Of a stretch of 64,000 bases of DNA, positions 16,901 to 30,036 are shown one piece after another; position 1 is the first letter of the stretch, and each line of letters begins with the position of its first letter. Made by a program: the position numbers and the translations under genes. The notes under the pieces were generated by a model. The model had not been told where the DNA came from. It saw only the letters and a list, made by a program, of their open reading frames with translations, and made no database searches. This stretch comes from Pagrus major (taxonomy: Eukaryota > Chordata > Actinopteri > Spariformes > Sparidae), in contig NC_133230.1 in the NCBI RefSeq assembly GCF_040436345.1, forward strand, positions 7,957,297 through 8,021,296. The letters are read 5' to 3'.

Positions 16901-17351
16901 TAAACAGGTGTGTACTGTAGCTACACACACAATACACTGTATCTATGTCGTACATTGCTGCACAGAAAACACTGTGACTTTAAAATGACATTTTATTATG
17001 AAAGTGCTCCTCTGATATTTATAGGCCTCTCCACTGGCTGTTGTTGCAGATGTTTTGTATTAACATCACATGTTATTACAATACTGTAGTGTCCCTGTAG
17101 GCTGTCATTACTTTGGGTTGAATTAAAAAGAAGGGCAAACCATAAATCCCACTAACACTAGGATGTGGATCTCTGGCCTGGTGTGCTTTTATTTTTATCC
17201 CCTCAGGAGACCAGAAGAAGAGTCTCCACAACAATTACGCAGGGAGATGTCGCTCAGTCTGAGGGCCAAAGCAACTCTAGTCAACTATTATCAAATAAGC
17301 AACTTTTATGTTAAGACCGGCTGTGTTGAGTGAGTAAATCTTAAAACTCAC

Positions 17352-17700
17352 CGGTTGCTGTCAACCGCAAAAGTATCAAGCTCACTCCGGGCAAACTCCC
17401 GAAACTCCGCCCCGTCTCGGCTGGTGTCCTCTCCGTTTTACAGCCCAGATTCAGCGCCGAGATTTCTCACACTTCCCCGGGGAGATGGAAACAAAAAGAT
17501 ATCTGTCTTTTATCGTACACTCTTCATTCCTCTTCACTTTCCTCCCCAATGTACTCTCAGCCTGGCTCTCCTTGCTCGGCCCGGGGAGGAGCTGGCGGAG
17601 AGGAAGCGGAACGTCGTAGTCGAATCGGAACCTCGCGGCTTCCGTAGCGCTCATTGGGCGAAACGCACAGCGCGCACAATGCAAGTGGCGAAAAAAAAGG
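17352..17700 (-). promoter_or_regulatory. pak2: Probable pak2 non-coding first exon and CpG-rich promoter
   Basis: GC- and CpG-rich stretch in otherwise AT-rich DNA. Minus strand shows a CCG/GTGAGT donor at 17352/17351 that can splice to the acceptor at 12076, and an inverted CCAAT box (ATTGG on plus at 17653-17657). The exact transcription start is unknown. Confidence 0.55.
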
Positions 17701-18179
17701 CTGAAGCAGCCTGCGTGAGCTGCGTTGAACTGTGAAGTTCACACGCACACAAAACAGGAAGCAAGGGAGCTTTGATTTCAGATTTAAATACATTCTTATA
17801 ATATTATTTCTTATAAAGTCAGTAATAGAGGCTTCAACAAATTATTATTTATTATGATTTTGTTTCGATGGCTTATTATTCAAAATCCACAGATATTCAT
17901 CAGCTGCATATTTTATTTATATAAAAGTATTTAAAAAAATACAATATTCATCTAAAACCAAACCAAATATTAAGCTGTAAAATGAGTATTACATTACACG
18001 TACAATACAAATGCACATGTACGATGTACATTTGATACTTAAGTACATTTAATGTCTGATACTTTCAGACTTTTACTCAGGCGGTACTTTAACGTGAGGT
18101 GTTTACTTTTATTTTGGAGGCTGCTACCGGAAGTCGTATAATAACTATCACTTGATACTTCGAGATTTAAAAACATTAG
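17701..18179. other. Divergent pak2-hltf intergenic segment
   Basis: About 0.5 kb between the two first exons. Mostly AT-rich, with a fragment at about 17,990-18,110 resembling the fish AAGTACATTT-type hAT MITE family (compare 36,500-36,960 and 50,340-50,843). The hltf-proximal end carries a perfect ETS site. Confidence 0.5.
18126..18134 (+). promoter_or_regulatory. ETS/GABP site upstream of hltf
   Basis: ACCGGAAGT, the exact ETS consensus common in housekeeping and DNA-repair promoters, about 120 bp before the predicted exon 1 donor at 18251/18252. Confidence 0.5.
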
Positions 18180-18251
18180 CAACAGAAACCGAGCTGAGGC
18201 ACCAAATTACGGTCCTCTTTTGAAAAGTCGACAACCACCGAGGAGAAGGAG
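18180..18251 (+). other. hltf: Probable hltf 5' non-coding exon
   Basis: GAGGAGAAGGAG followed by GTAAGAC at 18252 is a strong donor. The hltf coding exon opens with a TCCAG acceptor at 18950 just 5 bp before the ATG, so an upstream non-coding exon is required. The left edge is a guess. Confidence 0.5.
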
Positions 18252-18955
18252 GTAAGACATTGTTTATTAAAGATAAATCACACACTCTGTATTTTTTTAT
18301 ACGTACATTAATAGTAGATATAGCCCACGACCAGCTAACACCCTCAAACCCTATTAACCCAAACGTAAGGTAAGCTAGCTTCCAAGTAGCGTTAATGTTA
18401 ATGTAGTTTTCTTTATCTTACATTAACTAGCTAACATTAGCCGACCTTATCTGAGCGGGTATGCACCACAGCTGTGACTGAATAGCTCATAAGCCTGTAG
18501 GGAAACACATGTAAGGCATTTGGCCAGCTTGCTTTGCTGTTCAACAACATTTTTGTTCCAGTGTAGGGATAAATTTATGCTAGTTTCTGCATGTAAACCT
18601 CATATTATGCGTCTAATGTGAAGAAGTATGCACCAGATTAAACATTCCCTACAGTCTGCCCAACCAAAGGTTTGGTGGTCATGGCTTGTGTCATCAGTTG
18701 GTGCTGCTCTATCTTAAAGCATCCTTATGTGACTTTTTGACCTTAATATAACAGCTTCAAAATCATGTTGATGGTTCAGTGTCTTGTATTAGGGTGAATG
18801 GTGTCTCTGTCTCCGCCACTCTGCCCCAACATCACTTGTTTCTGCACTATGCAACTTCAGTGAGAGGGTAGGATCACAGTGTTACATACATGTTTACATC
18901 AACATACCTATGACCTTCTGTCTGTGTATGTGTTTCTGTGTGCGCTCCAGGTGCC

Positions 18956-21900
18956 ATGTTTTCCGGCAGGTGGAGGTTCGGTTCGGACAGGTCGGGCGAG
19001 GTGGACCTCTTCACAGACCCCCATGAGAACACTACAGAGACTCTCTTACAGCTCCTCAGAGCTGCAGTATCTCAGGAGCCGGAGGCCGATGGCAGCGTGC
19101 TCTTTGGCCACCTAAGAGGCACCGTGGTCGGCCTTAGATATTACACAGGGGTGGTGAGGATCAATCAGAGTCACCGATAAAAATGTATTTACCACCGAGT
19201 GGAGGTTGACCAAACCTTAAACTCATCTGTGTTTCATTCATAGGTAAATCGAGGAGAAATGGTTGGTTTAGTACGACAGCCCCAGAATCAACATGACAGG
19301 AATGCAGTGATGGTCGCCAACATTTATGGCAACCAAGTGGGTCACATCAAACGGGAGCTGGCAGCAGCTATGGCCTATGTTATGGACAACAATTTGGCTA
19401 AAGTAGAGGGGTGAGTAGATTGTTATTGGCCTGTCATTGTCATTCCCAGCTGACATGTTAAATGTCAGACAGACGGACAGAAATGGCTGCTATTGACAGC
19501 TAAAAATGAATATCTGTATTTTTTTTCTTCATATTTTTATCGTGCAGTGGTTTTAAGATGATATCTAAGCTCAAGTCCATCTTGTGCGGATATTTTTCAG
19601 GGTGGTGCCCTCTGGGACAAACAACTCGTTCACCATGCCAGTGATGTTGTCATTCTGGGGCAAAGAAGAGAGCAAAGCAACTGTGAATGAATTCATGGCA
19701 CGTCGAGGATTTAAACTGAACACAGGTGGAAGCGGAGGTACAACGGGTACAAACACACTCAACCGTCTGAATCTCACTTTCCTCCTGATGTAAAAGCTCT
19801 CATATTTATCCGTGTAGCTCACGTTGTTGCATCAAAAACAGTCAGTTTTCAGTCACAGCCACTGTTTATTTGTGTGTATGTGTTTGATTTCAGGTGCAAC
19901 TCAGAAAACCTATAATAGTATGAATCAAGGTGTCCTTGCATTGCTATCGAAAAAAGGCTCAACAATCCCACTGACTGCACAGGAGGTAATATACTTATGC
20001 TGCACTTACATGGATTCAGGCAAACGGTAGACAGCAATAAACACATCATTGTTAGTTAACTGCGGCTTTCAAAAGCCTCTTATTGTTTGACTTTTTAGTG
20101 CATAAAGAATTCATTGTTGTTTTTATGCTGAAATTATGTGGGATGACTATACATTTGCAGTTATATTCCAAACATTGTGAAACAGACTTACGTAAAGCAT
20201 GAGCTAGCAGTTTTTTTTTTACACACATCGTCTTCTCTTTTCAGCTGAGAAATTCATTTGACAACCTTTTTGAAGGCTTAATGGAGAGTAAAGATGGAGA
20301 GAAAGAAGCAGCCAAGGTTTGTATTTGATCTGTCTGCATTTTGTATATCTGTTTGTGGTCAGCATTTGTGTCATTAACTAATGATTGCATGATGTTTCTT
20401 ATTGTTTTTAACCACAGATTCTTCATTATGTCAACTTAATTGAAAACAGTGCCCAAAAGTCTGTTTTAAAAGAATGAAACTGCCCCTCAGCTAAGACTCT
20501 TTGCTGCTGGTCGTTTGTAATGCTGCCAAAGCTTAATCTAAAATTGGGCACATTGAAGGTGACTGTGGATAAAAGCATCAGCTAAATGTCTGTGACATAA
20601 CTGAAACAAACTATGCATGTCTTCTTCGTTCCTCCCTTCTCTTTCTTGCTCAGTTTTTGGAGAAACTGCTTCTCACCTCTTAGTCTGAAAGTTGTTGTAC
20701 ATTTCTATTAAAGTGCAGCTTTAATGTGAACATGCAGCCCTTTTTCTCTGCAGTCCGTTGGTACTCCTCTCCTGCCTCACCAGAAGCAGGCGCTGTCCTG
20801 GATGTGTGCTCGAGAAAACAAATCGGGGCTGCCACCCTTCTGGGAGAAGAGAGGCGAGCTTTACTATAACAGCCTCACATGTTTCTCTGCCAAAGAAATA
20901 CCAGAGAGAGTTCGTGGGGGGATACTGGCAGATGACATGGGACTGGTGAGCAACACACACACCCACTTTCTAAATGTGTTCTTTTTCAACTTTTATGTGA
21001 TGTAATATCATTACAGTTAAAAAGAGGTTAATTGTTGAATTACAAGTTGATTTCTACATTAGCCCATGATGTGATTTGGTCAGATTATCTCCAATTAAAT
21101 GAAGAAAAGATGAAACGACATTTACCACAATAACGGTATTCACACTGCTGCGATCTAAGCCGACCTAATTCAAAGCTAAAGCCCCTGTTCGTGTTTTCCA
21201 GGGAAAAACTCTGACAACCATTGCTCTGATCCTCACCAACTTTCACCAAGGAAAGCCTCTTCCCGTGGAGAAATGTGTAAGTGTAGCTGTTGGTTATTTT
21301 TTAAGTTTTAGATGTGATGATTGGGCTTTGAGAGTCTAGAAATGTTTGGTTAAGGTACCTTGAAGTGCTTGAATTTGCTGTACTAACCACTAACCATGTA
21401 CTAACCATGTTTGTTTACATGTGTGCAGGAGGAGCAGGCCTCGCCCACCAAAGCCAAAACTAAATCACAGATGGCCTCCAAACGGGAAGGTATTCACAAC
21501 TTCCCATAAGTTAACTGCTGTTGTTTGTTTTTTTTCTGCCTCATGCCTCAGTCTTCCTTTATCTTTCTTTGTGCCTGTGTGTGTGATGTTGTATCTTTGT
21601 TTCAGGAAGCACCAGTGCAGGAGCGAGTGATACAGCAGCGGCTGCTTCTCTACGCTCAGACCTGTAAGTGTTATTTGATTGATTAAATTTGGCATGCTCA
21701 GATTATATTGTAAGTGATGCGCTTTTTGTTTTTATCGCACAATGTGTAAAGGTAAAAATGCAAAAGAATCGCATCTGAACTTATTTCCATTAATTTTCCC
21801 ATCAGTCTTTCTATACAAGTGCACTCCTGATCTGTAAAATGTAACAATGATTGAGGCCATTGAGTGGTATTATTAATTTAGCTCCCTTCATTGCTTTTTG

Positions 21901-24900
21901 TATTTTGTCTCTCTGAATTTCTTCACTGGAATCAGTTAAGTTTCTTCTTACATGGGCTGATATTGTCCTGTGTGGGTCAGTCCTCAGGTGGAGGTGATCT
22001 CTGATGATTCGTCAGATGTAGTGGAGATTGTGGACAAGCCAGATAAAAGTAAGTAAGAATCGATTCTCATCTCCATGTTTTAGTTTAGTTGATTTATTTG
22101 ACATGGACACAACAGTAACATTGGTGCTGCAATATACAACCATGCACAAGCACCAGACGTACAAGTTAGTTATAGAGAGATGATAATTTGCAACACCAGT
22201 CCACAGGAGGCTTTTTCAAAGAGTAAGGAAAAGAAACAAAAAAGGACATCAGATGTGTCATCTCTATGTATATCACCATTTAACTGTTAAATATCTGTAC
22301 CTGCTGTTTGCATCTTTTGTCTTGTTCCACAGATTTTGTGGTTTATGATTTACCTGACTTCTCCATTTACAGGTACGAGCAAAGGAAAGATGAAAGCCAC
22401 CAAGCGAAAGCCCAGTAAAGGTGCAAGACCAGTAATCTTCTTGTATTTGTGCACTGTAATATGTGCATCTTGAAGGCACTATTGTTTTTTTTAACATTTT
22501 GTTTGTATCATTATTCTTCCTGTGTAGAGGCCCCAGTATTGCTGGAGGATCTGGACTTTGCTGCAGCACTGGGTGGCTCAGCGACAGATGCAGGCCCAAA
22601 AAAGAAGAAAACTGCCAAGAAAGCCACTCCAACAATCAGTGAGTTTGAGTATATTTATACCTGCTGTTTTCACTTACTGTATTCATTTATGCTGTTGTGG
22701 TATTGGAGATGTTAATGCACTTTTTTGAATGTGCAGTTGTGGAATCCTCTATCATTGAAAGTGCAGAAGACTTATCAGCAAGAACGACTCTCATCATCGC
22801 CCCGCTGTCTGTGCTCAGCAACTGGCTGGTAGGAATACAACTAACACTGCAAAACACATGCACTGTCCTGCTAATTCGCTTGATGATACAGCTGAATAAA
22901 GTGAAAACTCCTGGATTCAGCATGTGTCATGTTTTTCTCCTCTGTCCTTTTGTATGTGTGCGCAGGACCAGTTTGAGCAGCATGTGCGCCCTGACGTGAA
23001 GCTAAATGTGTATCTGTATTACGGCTCAGCTCGCAACAGGAGCAAGAAGTTTCTGTCCTCTCAGGATGTCGTGATCACCACCTACAACGTCCTCAGTGCA
23101 GACTTTAGCTGCAAGGTAAGCCAATGTGTTTACATGGGAGACGAAGCTAATGTGGTGGTGCAGACTGTGCTGATCCACTGATCATTTAATGGACTGTATG
23201 TTTCATTCATGTCACTCTTCAGTTGAGAAATGTTAATATGTTCATTTCCCTTTCAGACTAAGAGTCCGCTCCATGGGATCAATTGGCTGAGGATTGTGCT
23301 GGATGAAGGACATATTATAAGAAACCCCAATGCGCAGATGAGTAAGGCTGTGCTCGACTTAAAAGCTCAGCGGCGCTGGATTTTGTCAGGTATTACTGAA
23401 CCTTAACACACACATAGATAGTCCAACATATAAATACACAAACATTCTTGGGCTCGATGATAATAATCCACCATGAACACTAATTTTGACTGACTGTCCA
23501 TCCCTCCAGGTACGCCAATCCAGAACAGTGTGAAGGACCTGTGGATGCTGCTGGCCTTCCTGCGTCTGAAGCCCTTCGATGTGAAAGAGTGGTGGAACAG
23601 AGTGATCCAGAGACCTGTTACTCTGGGAGACAGGGCCGGTGTGCAGTGAGTGCCTACAGATATATCATGTTACACTGCTGCAGAGTAGTAATAATACAAT
23701 AGAGGGCGCTATTTGCTGTAAGCGAACAGTGACAAGCAGATTTTTTTTGGGGGGGGATGGGGGCAGATCCTTCAGGCTTCTAGCCATAGCTCTGCCCACT
23801 CACCAGCGTCCAAGGCTTGTCTAGGTTGATGGTGGTAATGTCTCATATTCACCTTACCAAAGTCCCCCAGATGTTGTTGAAGTTTATTGTGTGGTGATGC
23901 ATAACACCAGCATAACCATGACCTCAGGATGCTTTCTGTAACTCTTACTCTTGCCAATGTGACCATGTCCATGGCTGACATACCCTCTGAGCTTCCACGG
24001 TCTTGGCCCTTTGGAGGCATCTTGAAGGTTACTTGAGAGGAACCGGAAAGAGGAAGGGGATTTCCAATGTGCTGACTGTGCTGCCTGCACTTTTTTTCAT
24101 TTTAGATGGTAGAATAGTCTATGTCAACACTTGAAGTTGTAGCTTCATATTTTTGAATAATGTATCAGACATCTAAGTTGTAACATTACTACTGAAGACT
24201 TTCAAAAGTGTTCCTATGATTATGACTTGTTTGCTGTTTTTAAAGGACACCTGGATATGCTAATAAACACTCATCCTGAGCGAGGGTAGGATGAAATTTT
24301 GTAATTGTGGTCAACATGCAAGCATTTGTCATACTACAATTGATACTGTGCGCAGGAACCTTCAGACCCTGGTGAAGTGCATCACTCTGCGGCGGACCAA
24401 GACCAGTGAGGTGAATGGGCGCCCCCTGGTGTTCCTGCCTGAGAAGACAGTCTGTGTGGAGCAGGTAGAGCTGAGCCGGACGGAGAGAGAAGAGTACGAG
24501 CTGGCACGCAATGAGGGAAGAAACACCATCCGCAAGTATGTGTCATTGTTTACGAACATATGCATTGAATGAATCGGCGACATGACAGAAATCATCATCC
24601 GTTACAAAAATAGTTAGTTGATGAGGCCATTTTGACATAGTTGTCTCAACTGTTTGTGTGTGTGTGTAGATACATGGCTGAAGGGACAGTCTTGAGGAAT
24701 TACGCTGACGTGTTGGCCATCCTGATGAGGCTTCGACAGCACTGCTGCCACCCAGACCTGCTAGCAAAAACACTCTCAGACCTGGGTATAGTATAGCTTC
24801 TGAACCCTGGACCTGGTGGAGAAGGCAGAATACATTCACATACAACACATAATTTGTTGAAAATCACCTGTCACATGCTGGTCTTTGCTTAACAACTTTG

Positions 24901-27000
24901 GTTCTTCACTTCTTGCAGCTGATAACAGTGTACAAAGTTAAAATTGAGGCATATTTCTTACCAGACCTGTTTAATGAGCATAGAAACTGTGAGGTGAATA
25001 TGTAATGCCAACCCAGCATGTATAATATGTGTAATCCTGGACTATAAACTCCTTTTTAATGTCATTGTAAACCTTCAAATTTGACATCAGTGTCCTCAGT
25101 TGTGGCTAAATCTTTCCTCTGTCATCGTTTTAACGTTTAAATGTATTAATCTTTTGTCTATAGGTGCTGCAGCGACGCCTGCAGAACTTCGGGAGCGTCT
25201 CATAGAGAAGCTACGGTTGGTGTTGGCCAGCGGCTCTGATGAGGAGTGCTCTGTGTGTCTGGACTCAGTCAGTCTGCCCGTCATCACACACTGCGCCCAT
25301 GTTTACTGCCGGCCCTGCATTGCCCAGGTTATCAGCACCGAGCAGGTACATGTGTTGCTCTCAGTGGATAATCTTTACCTCAGTTTCCCGAGGCTGCTGA
25401 TCATTAACAGATCCACCTTTTCCTTTTGTGTTTCTGTGCGTAGGAAACGGCACGCTGTCCTCTCTGTCGAAGTGAGATCAAGACCAGTGAGCTGGTGGAG
25501 TTTCCACAGGAGGAAGTGGAGGAAGAAAACACTCCAAACTCTGAGAAGTGGAGGACAAGCTCGAAGGTACACTGCATATACTCTACTGAGGCTGCAGAAC
25601 TGACAAAATAATAGTGAAAACACTGTAGACTTCTAAAAAAAATGCAATCCGCCGTTTTTCATAACTTGTTGCCCATTTAGTAGCTCTTCTGACACTGGTA
25701 TTTTTTGTGACTCTGTCCCTAATTCTCATCTCAGAATCATTCAAAAAGTCATCTTCAGCAGTGTGACAGCAATGGAAAATGGGCATTGTATGCTACCGCC
25801 TGATAGCCGTGTTGTTCCATGTTTGTTTTTTGTCCCTGCAGGTGCAGGCACTGATGGGAAACCTGCTCAGGCTGCGATGTGAAGATAGCAGCATCAAATG
25901 TTTGGTCGTCTCTCAGTTTACACGCTTCCTCACCATTCTGGAGACTCCACTAAGGTAATACAGGCATTCAGAGTAGAGGTTAAGGCCTTTTCAGAGGTCT
26001 AGAGATCTGAAAGCAGTGCAGTAATTGTCTTCCTCTTCACCAGAGAGCATGGTTTCAGTTTTGTGCGCTTGGATGGCACCATGAGCCAAAAGAAGAGGAC
26101 TCGGGTCATCCAGGAGTTTCAGAGCACTGAGGCAGACAGTCCTGCCATCATGCTTCTGTCACTCAAAGCAGGAGGGGTGGGGCTTAACTTGACGGCCGCC
26201 TCACGTGTTTTCCTCATGGACCCTGTAAGTACTAGTTCAGGCCCTTCTGGGACTTTATTGTTTTGGTTTTTCTGTGTAACACACAGCAGTAACAACAAAG
26301 CTGGAATGCACAGTGCATACCTGCCGCCACTGTTTACAGAAACGTATCGTTCATCTGTGTGAAAGCTCACACCATTATCGTTATCATCGTAGTAATCTTT
26401 CTTGGTGTGGACAGCCATTAAACAAAGATCACCTCCTGATGTTAAGGCCATTATCTACACAATCTTGGATCGTAAAAAAATTAGATCACACAGAAAGAGA
26501 TGCTGAATAACAAAGTGTTTCTGAATTGCATTTTCACTTGTAATGAACTGTGTGTTTTAGGCATGGAATCCTGCTACTGAGGAGCAGTGTATTGACCGCT
26601 GCCACCGTTTGGGACAGAAGAGGAAAGTCGTCGTGACCAAGGTCAGAAAACTAGAACACCGTTTGTGTTTGTAGTGTTGTTACGCGCTGCAGCGAAAGCT
26701 TAGTGCATTTCGTGTCTGTGGAAAGGCATTCAGTTTTCCTTAGCAAGTTCTATACTGTCCATTTTACTCCATACTTGCAGGTACGTGAGAGACATCACTG
26801 ACTGGAACATTTTGCTTGTATCTATATTTTCATTTTGTGTGTGTCTGTTGCTACAGTTCATTGTGAAAGACTCGGTAGAGGAGAAAATGGTGGCGATCCA
26901 GAGGGGGAAGCAGGACCTGGTGGAGAAGGCTTTTGGCTCCACGAACTCTGACAGGAAAACATCTCGCATCGATGACATCAAGGCTCTGATGGAGCTGTAG
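18956..27000 (+). CDS. hltf: Helicase-like transcription factor (HLTF), complete, 24 coding exons, 969 aa
   Basis: SNF2 translocase and RING E3 ligase that remodels stalled forks and polyubiquitinates PCNA (Rad5 orthologue). Exons: 18956-19153, 19244-19410, 19601-19737, 19894-19985, 20245-20316, 20754-20945, 21202-21276, 21429-21489, 21606-21663, 21981-22048, 22373-22420, 22528-22638, 22737-22828, 22966-23115, 23257-23389, 23510-23645, 24356-24535, 24670-24785, 25164-25345, 25444-25566, 25842-25954, 26044-26224, 26561-26641, 26857-27000; all in phase to TAG. HIRAN about residues 55-170; Walker A MGLGKT split by an intron (GKT at 287-289); a Lys/Ser-rich insert coded by six short exons; DEGH at 523-526; RING starting Cys723 (CSVC, then [11 protein letters not shown] and CPLC); helicase C motifs [13 protein letters not shown] and HRLGQ. 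Human HLTF is 1,009 aa; the difference lies mostly in the linker. Confidence 0.97.
23646..24355. other. hltf intron, possible unidentified insert
   Basis: 0.7-kb intron with a G-run (about 23,748-23,764) followed by roughly 330 bp of unusually GC-balanced sequence. No terminal repeats, known domain or RNA found. Confidence 0.4.
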
Positions 27001-28933
27001 ATGTCTGACAATGGGCCTGAGCTCATGTGTTAACACTGCAACAAGACAAACGTTCACTTGTCTTTGAACCATACCAACAGTTGACTGTGTTCTTTTTTTG
27101 TTGTCTCAGTTCAAGTTTTTGCACACATTGTTAATGCTTGGTTCATATTTTGAAGTTAATATTTTTCTTTCATAGTTTATAATTATTGTTCTATTTGAAT
27201 TCTACCCGTTTTTATTAACATTTTGATAATAACTCATTTACAGGATGCACCACTAGGCAACCTTTTGATTTTGTTCATTTGTGATGGGCCTGTTTGTCTT
27301 GTTAAAGATAAAAATATGTAAGCATTCTGCATAAAAATGTCGGAAAACGACTAGACCTTTGTTATACACTTTGGTGAGTTGTGTACTTTATCCCAAATGT
27401 TTCCAACAATGTTCAAACCCAGAGAAATCTACAAGTTTACTCAAAGTGACGTTCAGTTGGTCGCCCATTGCTACTTCAAGGATAGAGAAGTTGGCGAATG
27501 AGACCAAACTTAACACACACATAAACATTACTTGTACAAGTGTTTATTCACCCAAAACAGCCAGATTACTTAACTGTACATCAGCTGTAAGATGGCGAGC
27601 AACGGCATGCACGAAAGGTTGTGCATCTGTGTTTGGATTCAGGTCAACTCAGTGAATTCAGCACTCACCAGAGATTCTCTCTCTTCTTTCCCCCTCTCCT
27701 CTCCTCTCTGTACTGTCCCTTCCCCTCTTGCTCCATGCCACAGTCAACATTACAGTACATAAACACCTGACAATGGAGGTCACCTCGCCGGATATGAGTG
27801 AAGATAAATCAACAATAAAAGGTAATCTCTGAGCTCTCCTCCTGTCGGTTAACAGTGTTGGATTTCGGCAAAATCAGATACAACTGTGGTTTCTTCCTCC
27901 AGAAGGTCTGGCTTATATCAATTATAATAATCATTTAAATGAAGCACCAAAAAAATGTCACCTTGGGTTTAAACAATGGGAGTGTAAAGAAAATTAAACT
28001 CATGACAGAAGGGATGGATAAAAGGTGATTTTCCACCTGCTCTTTATTAGCGCTTCAACAGGGATGAACAGTTAACAGCTGGGGAACAGGGCGGACCTGA
28101 ATTAACCGATGTCACTACAATTATATTCCACTTCCACACTCATGCATATTCAGGATTTAGCAGGCTGACAAGATTAGAAAATCTCAACCTTGCCGGCCTC
28201 TTGTCGGAGTGTGTTTAATGGAGTGAGGGGAGCTATTATTACTTCGCTGCTAGGAGCTAAAGATTACAGTTTAGTTTAAGGGCACACAGCTGGAGTGAAG
28301 CAGAGGAGGTATAAGTAACAGGAAAAGGAGGACTGAGCAAATTTAGTTGTGCTACTAGCAGCAGTTACAGTAAGTGAGGTTGTTGTAAACAGTAAACGGC
28401 AATAAGGCAGCTGGTAACACTACAGACAGGAAGTGATGAAACTGATCATGGCACAAAGATATACTGATGTGGGTCTGGCAGGGACGCAACATGCGGGGCA
28501 CGCGTACAGATAAAATGTCTGGGGAGCACACGATTACATACAAACTGACTATCAACATCGCTTTAGGATGTGGTTGGACTTTTCGGACCCATGTATGAAC
28601 TCTGTGCCATGCAAATACAACACAACAAAATACCAGACGTCACGAAGCTGAAGTCACAGGGAGCTGGTGAGTGTCGGAGGCACAGATAGGGGATGTTTAT
28701 CTATGCACTCAGGTGAGGTGAACACTGTCTGATTAAAGCAGCGAGAGCGTGGGACTGTAAGCTGGAAGTGAGCCAGTTACTGCATATCTGCTCGAAAGTG
28801 GTTTATTGCAGGACACAACTTTTAAATCTATCGATTTCCCTTTGCCCACGGGCCTTTTCCTCAGTTTGTGTTGCCGTTGAAAGTTTCCACGGGTTAGGAA
28901 GACCAAATCCATCTCCATCGGATGCGAAAGAAC

Positions 28934-29288
28934 ACTTAAAAGGCATAATATGTAACATTTCCACATTAAAATGACTAGAGTGAATGAAACAACAATATTT
29001 GATTGAGTTGTGTACTTAACATTATCCCAAATGATTCCAACAATGTCCAAAATGGTTTTCAAGGTGACGATGTGTTTCATTCGGTCGCGTGTCGCCCTCT
29101 GTAGTTTCTCTGCCTTCAAGGGAAACACTGTTAACACTAGACGATACGTCGGACAGTGAGGAAGGAAGACGGCTAACTATCTAGCTACGATCCCATGAAG
29201 CTTCGCCCCGTCATCAAACTACATCTTTTGTTATTGTTTTGACTGTGAGACCCCCAAAGCGGCAGAAATTACATACTGTGCGTTTAAG
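28934..29288. mobile_element. MITE-like inverted-repeat element
   Basis: Starts CTTAAAAGGCATAATATGTAA and ends TTACATACTGTGCGTTTAAG, imperfect inverted copies related to the element at 4,093. Internal phrase ATCCCAAATGATTCCAACAA recurs at about 27,390, marking a truncated second copy. Confidence 0.6.
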
Positions 29289-29436
29289 GAATAGTCTGAC
29301 ATTTTGGAAAGTAACATTTTGCTTTCTTCCAGTGAGTCAGATGAAAAGATCATACCTCTCATGTCTGCATGGTGAAGCTACAGCCTGGCACCAAGACGAA
29401 ACGGGTAAAACAGCTCAGCTGGCCTGGCTCTTTCCG
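29285..29436 (+). mobile_element. Short dispersed fish repeat, full-length copy, forward
   Basis: Begins GGAATAGTCTGACATTTTGG and ends CTGGCCTGGCTCTTTCCG. Related sequence, some in reverse orientation and several with the phrase TATGCTAAGCTAAG, occurs at 11,457, 29,904, 40,808 and 45,404. Non-coding. Confidence 0.65.
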
Positions 29437-29850
29437 AATTAGGACTATCACAATATCATGATTTTATGTGGCAGTAGCAGCCACAAGCTAGCTAGTGAAC
29501 TGCTGTTGGATAATTTTCTGAACATTTTGGGCAGAATATTACGACTTCACAGTGAACTTTTGGATATAAAAATATCATCACTTCATCATTTTGTCCTATT
29601 AGACATTTGTGTAAAATTTTGCCATAATATTTCATATGAATCGTGAGGTCACAGTGACCTTTGACCACCTAATTTTACTCAGCTCATCCTTGAGTCCAAG
29701 TAGACATTTGTGCCAAATCTGAAGAAATTACCTCAAAGCGTTTTCATAAAGCGCGCTCATAGGAATCGGATGGACGTATAGATGGACGGACAATTCAAAA
29801 ACATTATGCCTCCAGGCGCCGGCCACTGCTATCACCGGTGCAGAGGCATA
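29437..29850 (+). mobile_element. Dispersed repeat with GACCTTTGACCACC core
   Basis: Contains GTGACCTTTGACCACC, CATCCTTGAGTCCAAGTAGA, repeated GGATGGACG motifs and an end rich in CTCCAGGCGCCGGCC. I recognise this as a high-copy teleost repeat type, but cannot assign a class. It sits between two inverted copies of another repeat. Confidence 0.55.
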
Positions 29851-29903
29851 TAACAGTATTTTTGTCACAAATGTCTACCGTATCTCCAGAATAACACAAC
29901 CTT

Positions 29904-30036
29904 TGCCCTGGTAACTAAGCTGAGTTAACCAGCTGCGGTATATTCATATTCAACCTATAAATATGAATGAATGGTATCAATCTTCTCTTCCTAACTCTCA
30001 GCAAGAAAGCAAATGACTATTTTCCCAAAACGTTGA
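29904..30036 (-). mobile_element. Short dispersed fish repeat, partial copy, reverse
   Basis: GTAACTAAGCTGAGTTAACC through GGTATCAATCTTCTC to CCCAAAACGTTGAAG, the reverse orientation of the family at 29,285. Confidence 0.6.

Larger units (their letters stand above)
12076..17351. other. pak2 first intron (5.3 kb)
   Basis: A plausible acceptor lies at 12076 (minus CTGTGCAG then GTGTAC), 16 bp before the pak2 start codon; a CCG/GTGAG donor is at 17352. The intron holds a purine-rich GA tract (12,432-12,518), a GT run, a TC/AC compound microsatellite (14,231-14,444) and a diverged element at 16,640-16,900. The stretch 15,600-16,100 is pyrimidine-rich with scattered ETS-like ACAGGAAGTG. No coding exon recognised. 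Confidence 0.55.

Noticed and set aside
22273-22635. 120-codon minus frame overlapping hltf exons
   Set aside because: Shadow of hltf exons and introns on the other strand.
23720-24120. Possible retrocopy in an hltf intron (82-codon minus frame)
   Set aside because: No poly-A, terminal repeats or recognisable protein; kept only as an unidentified stretch.
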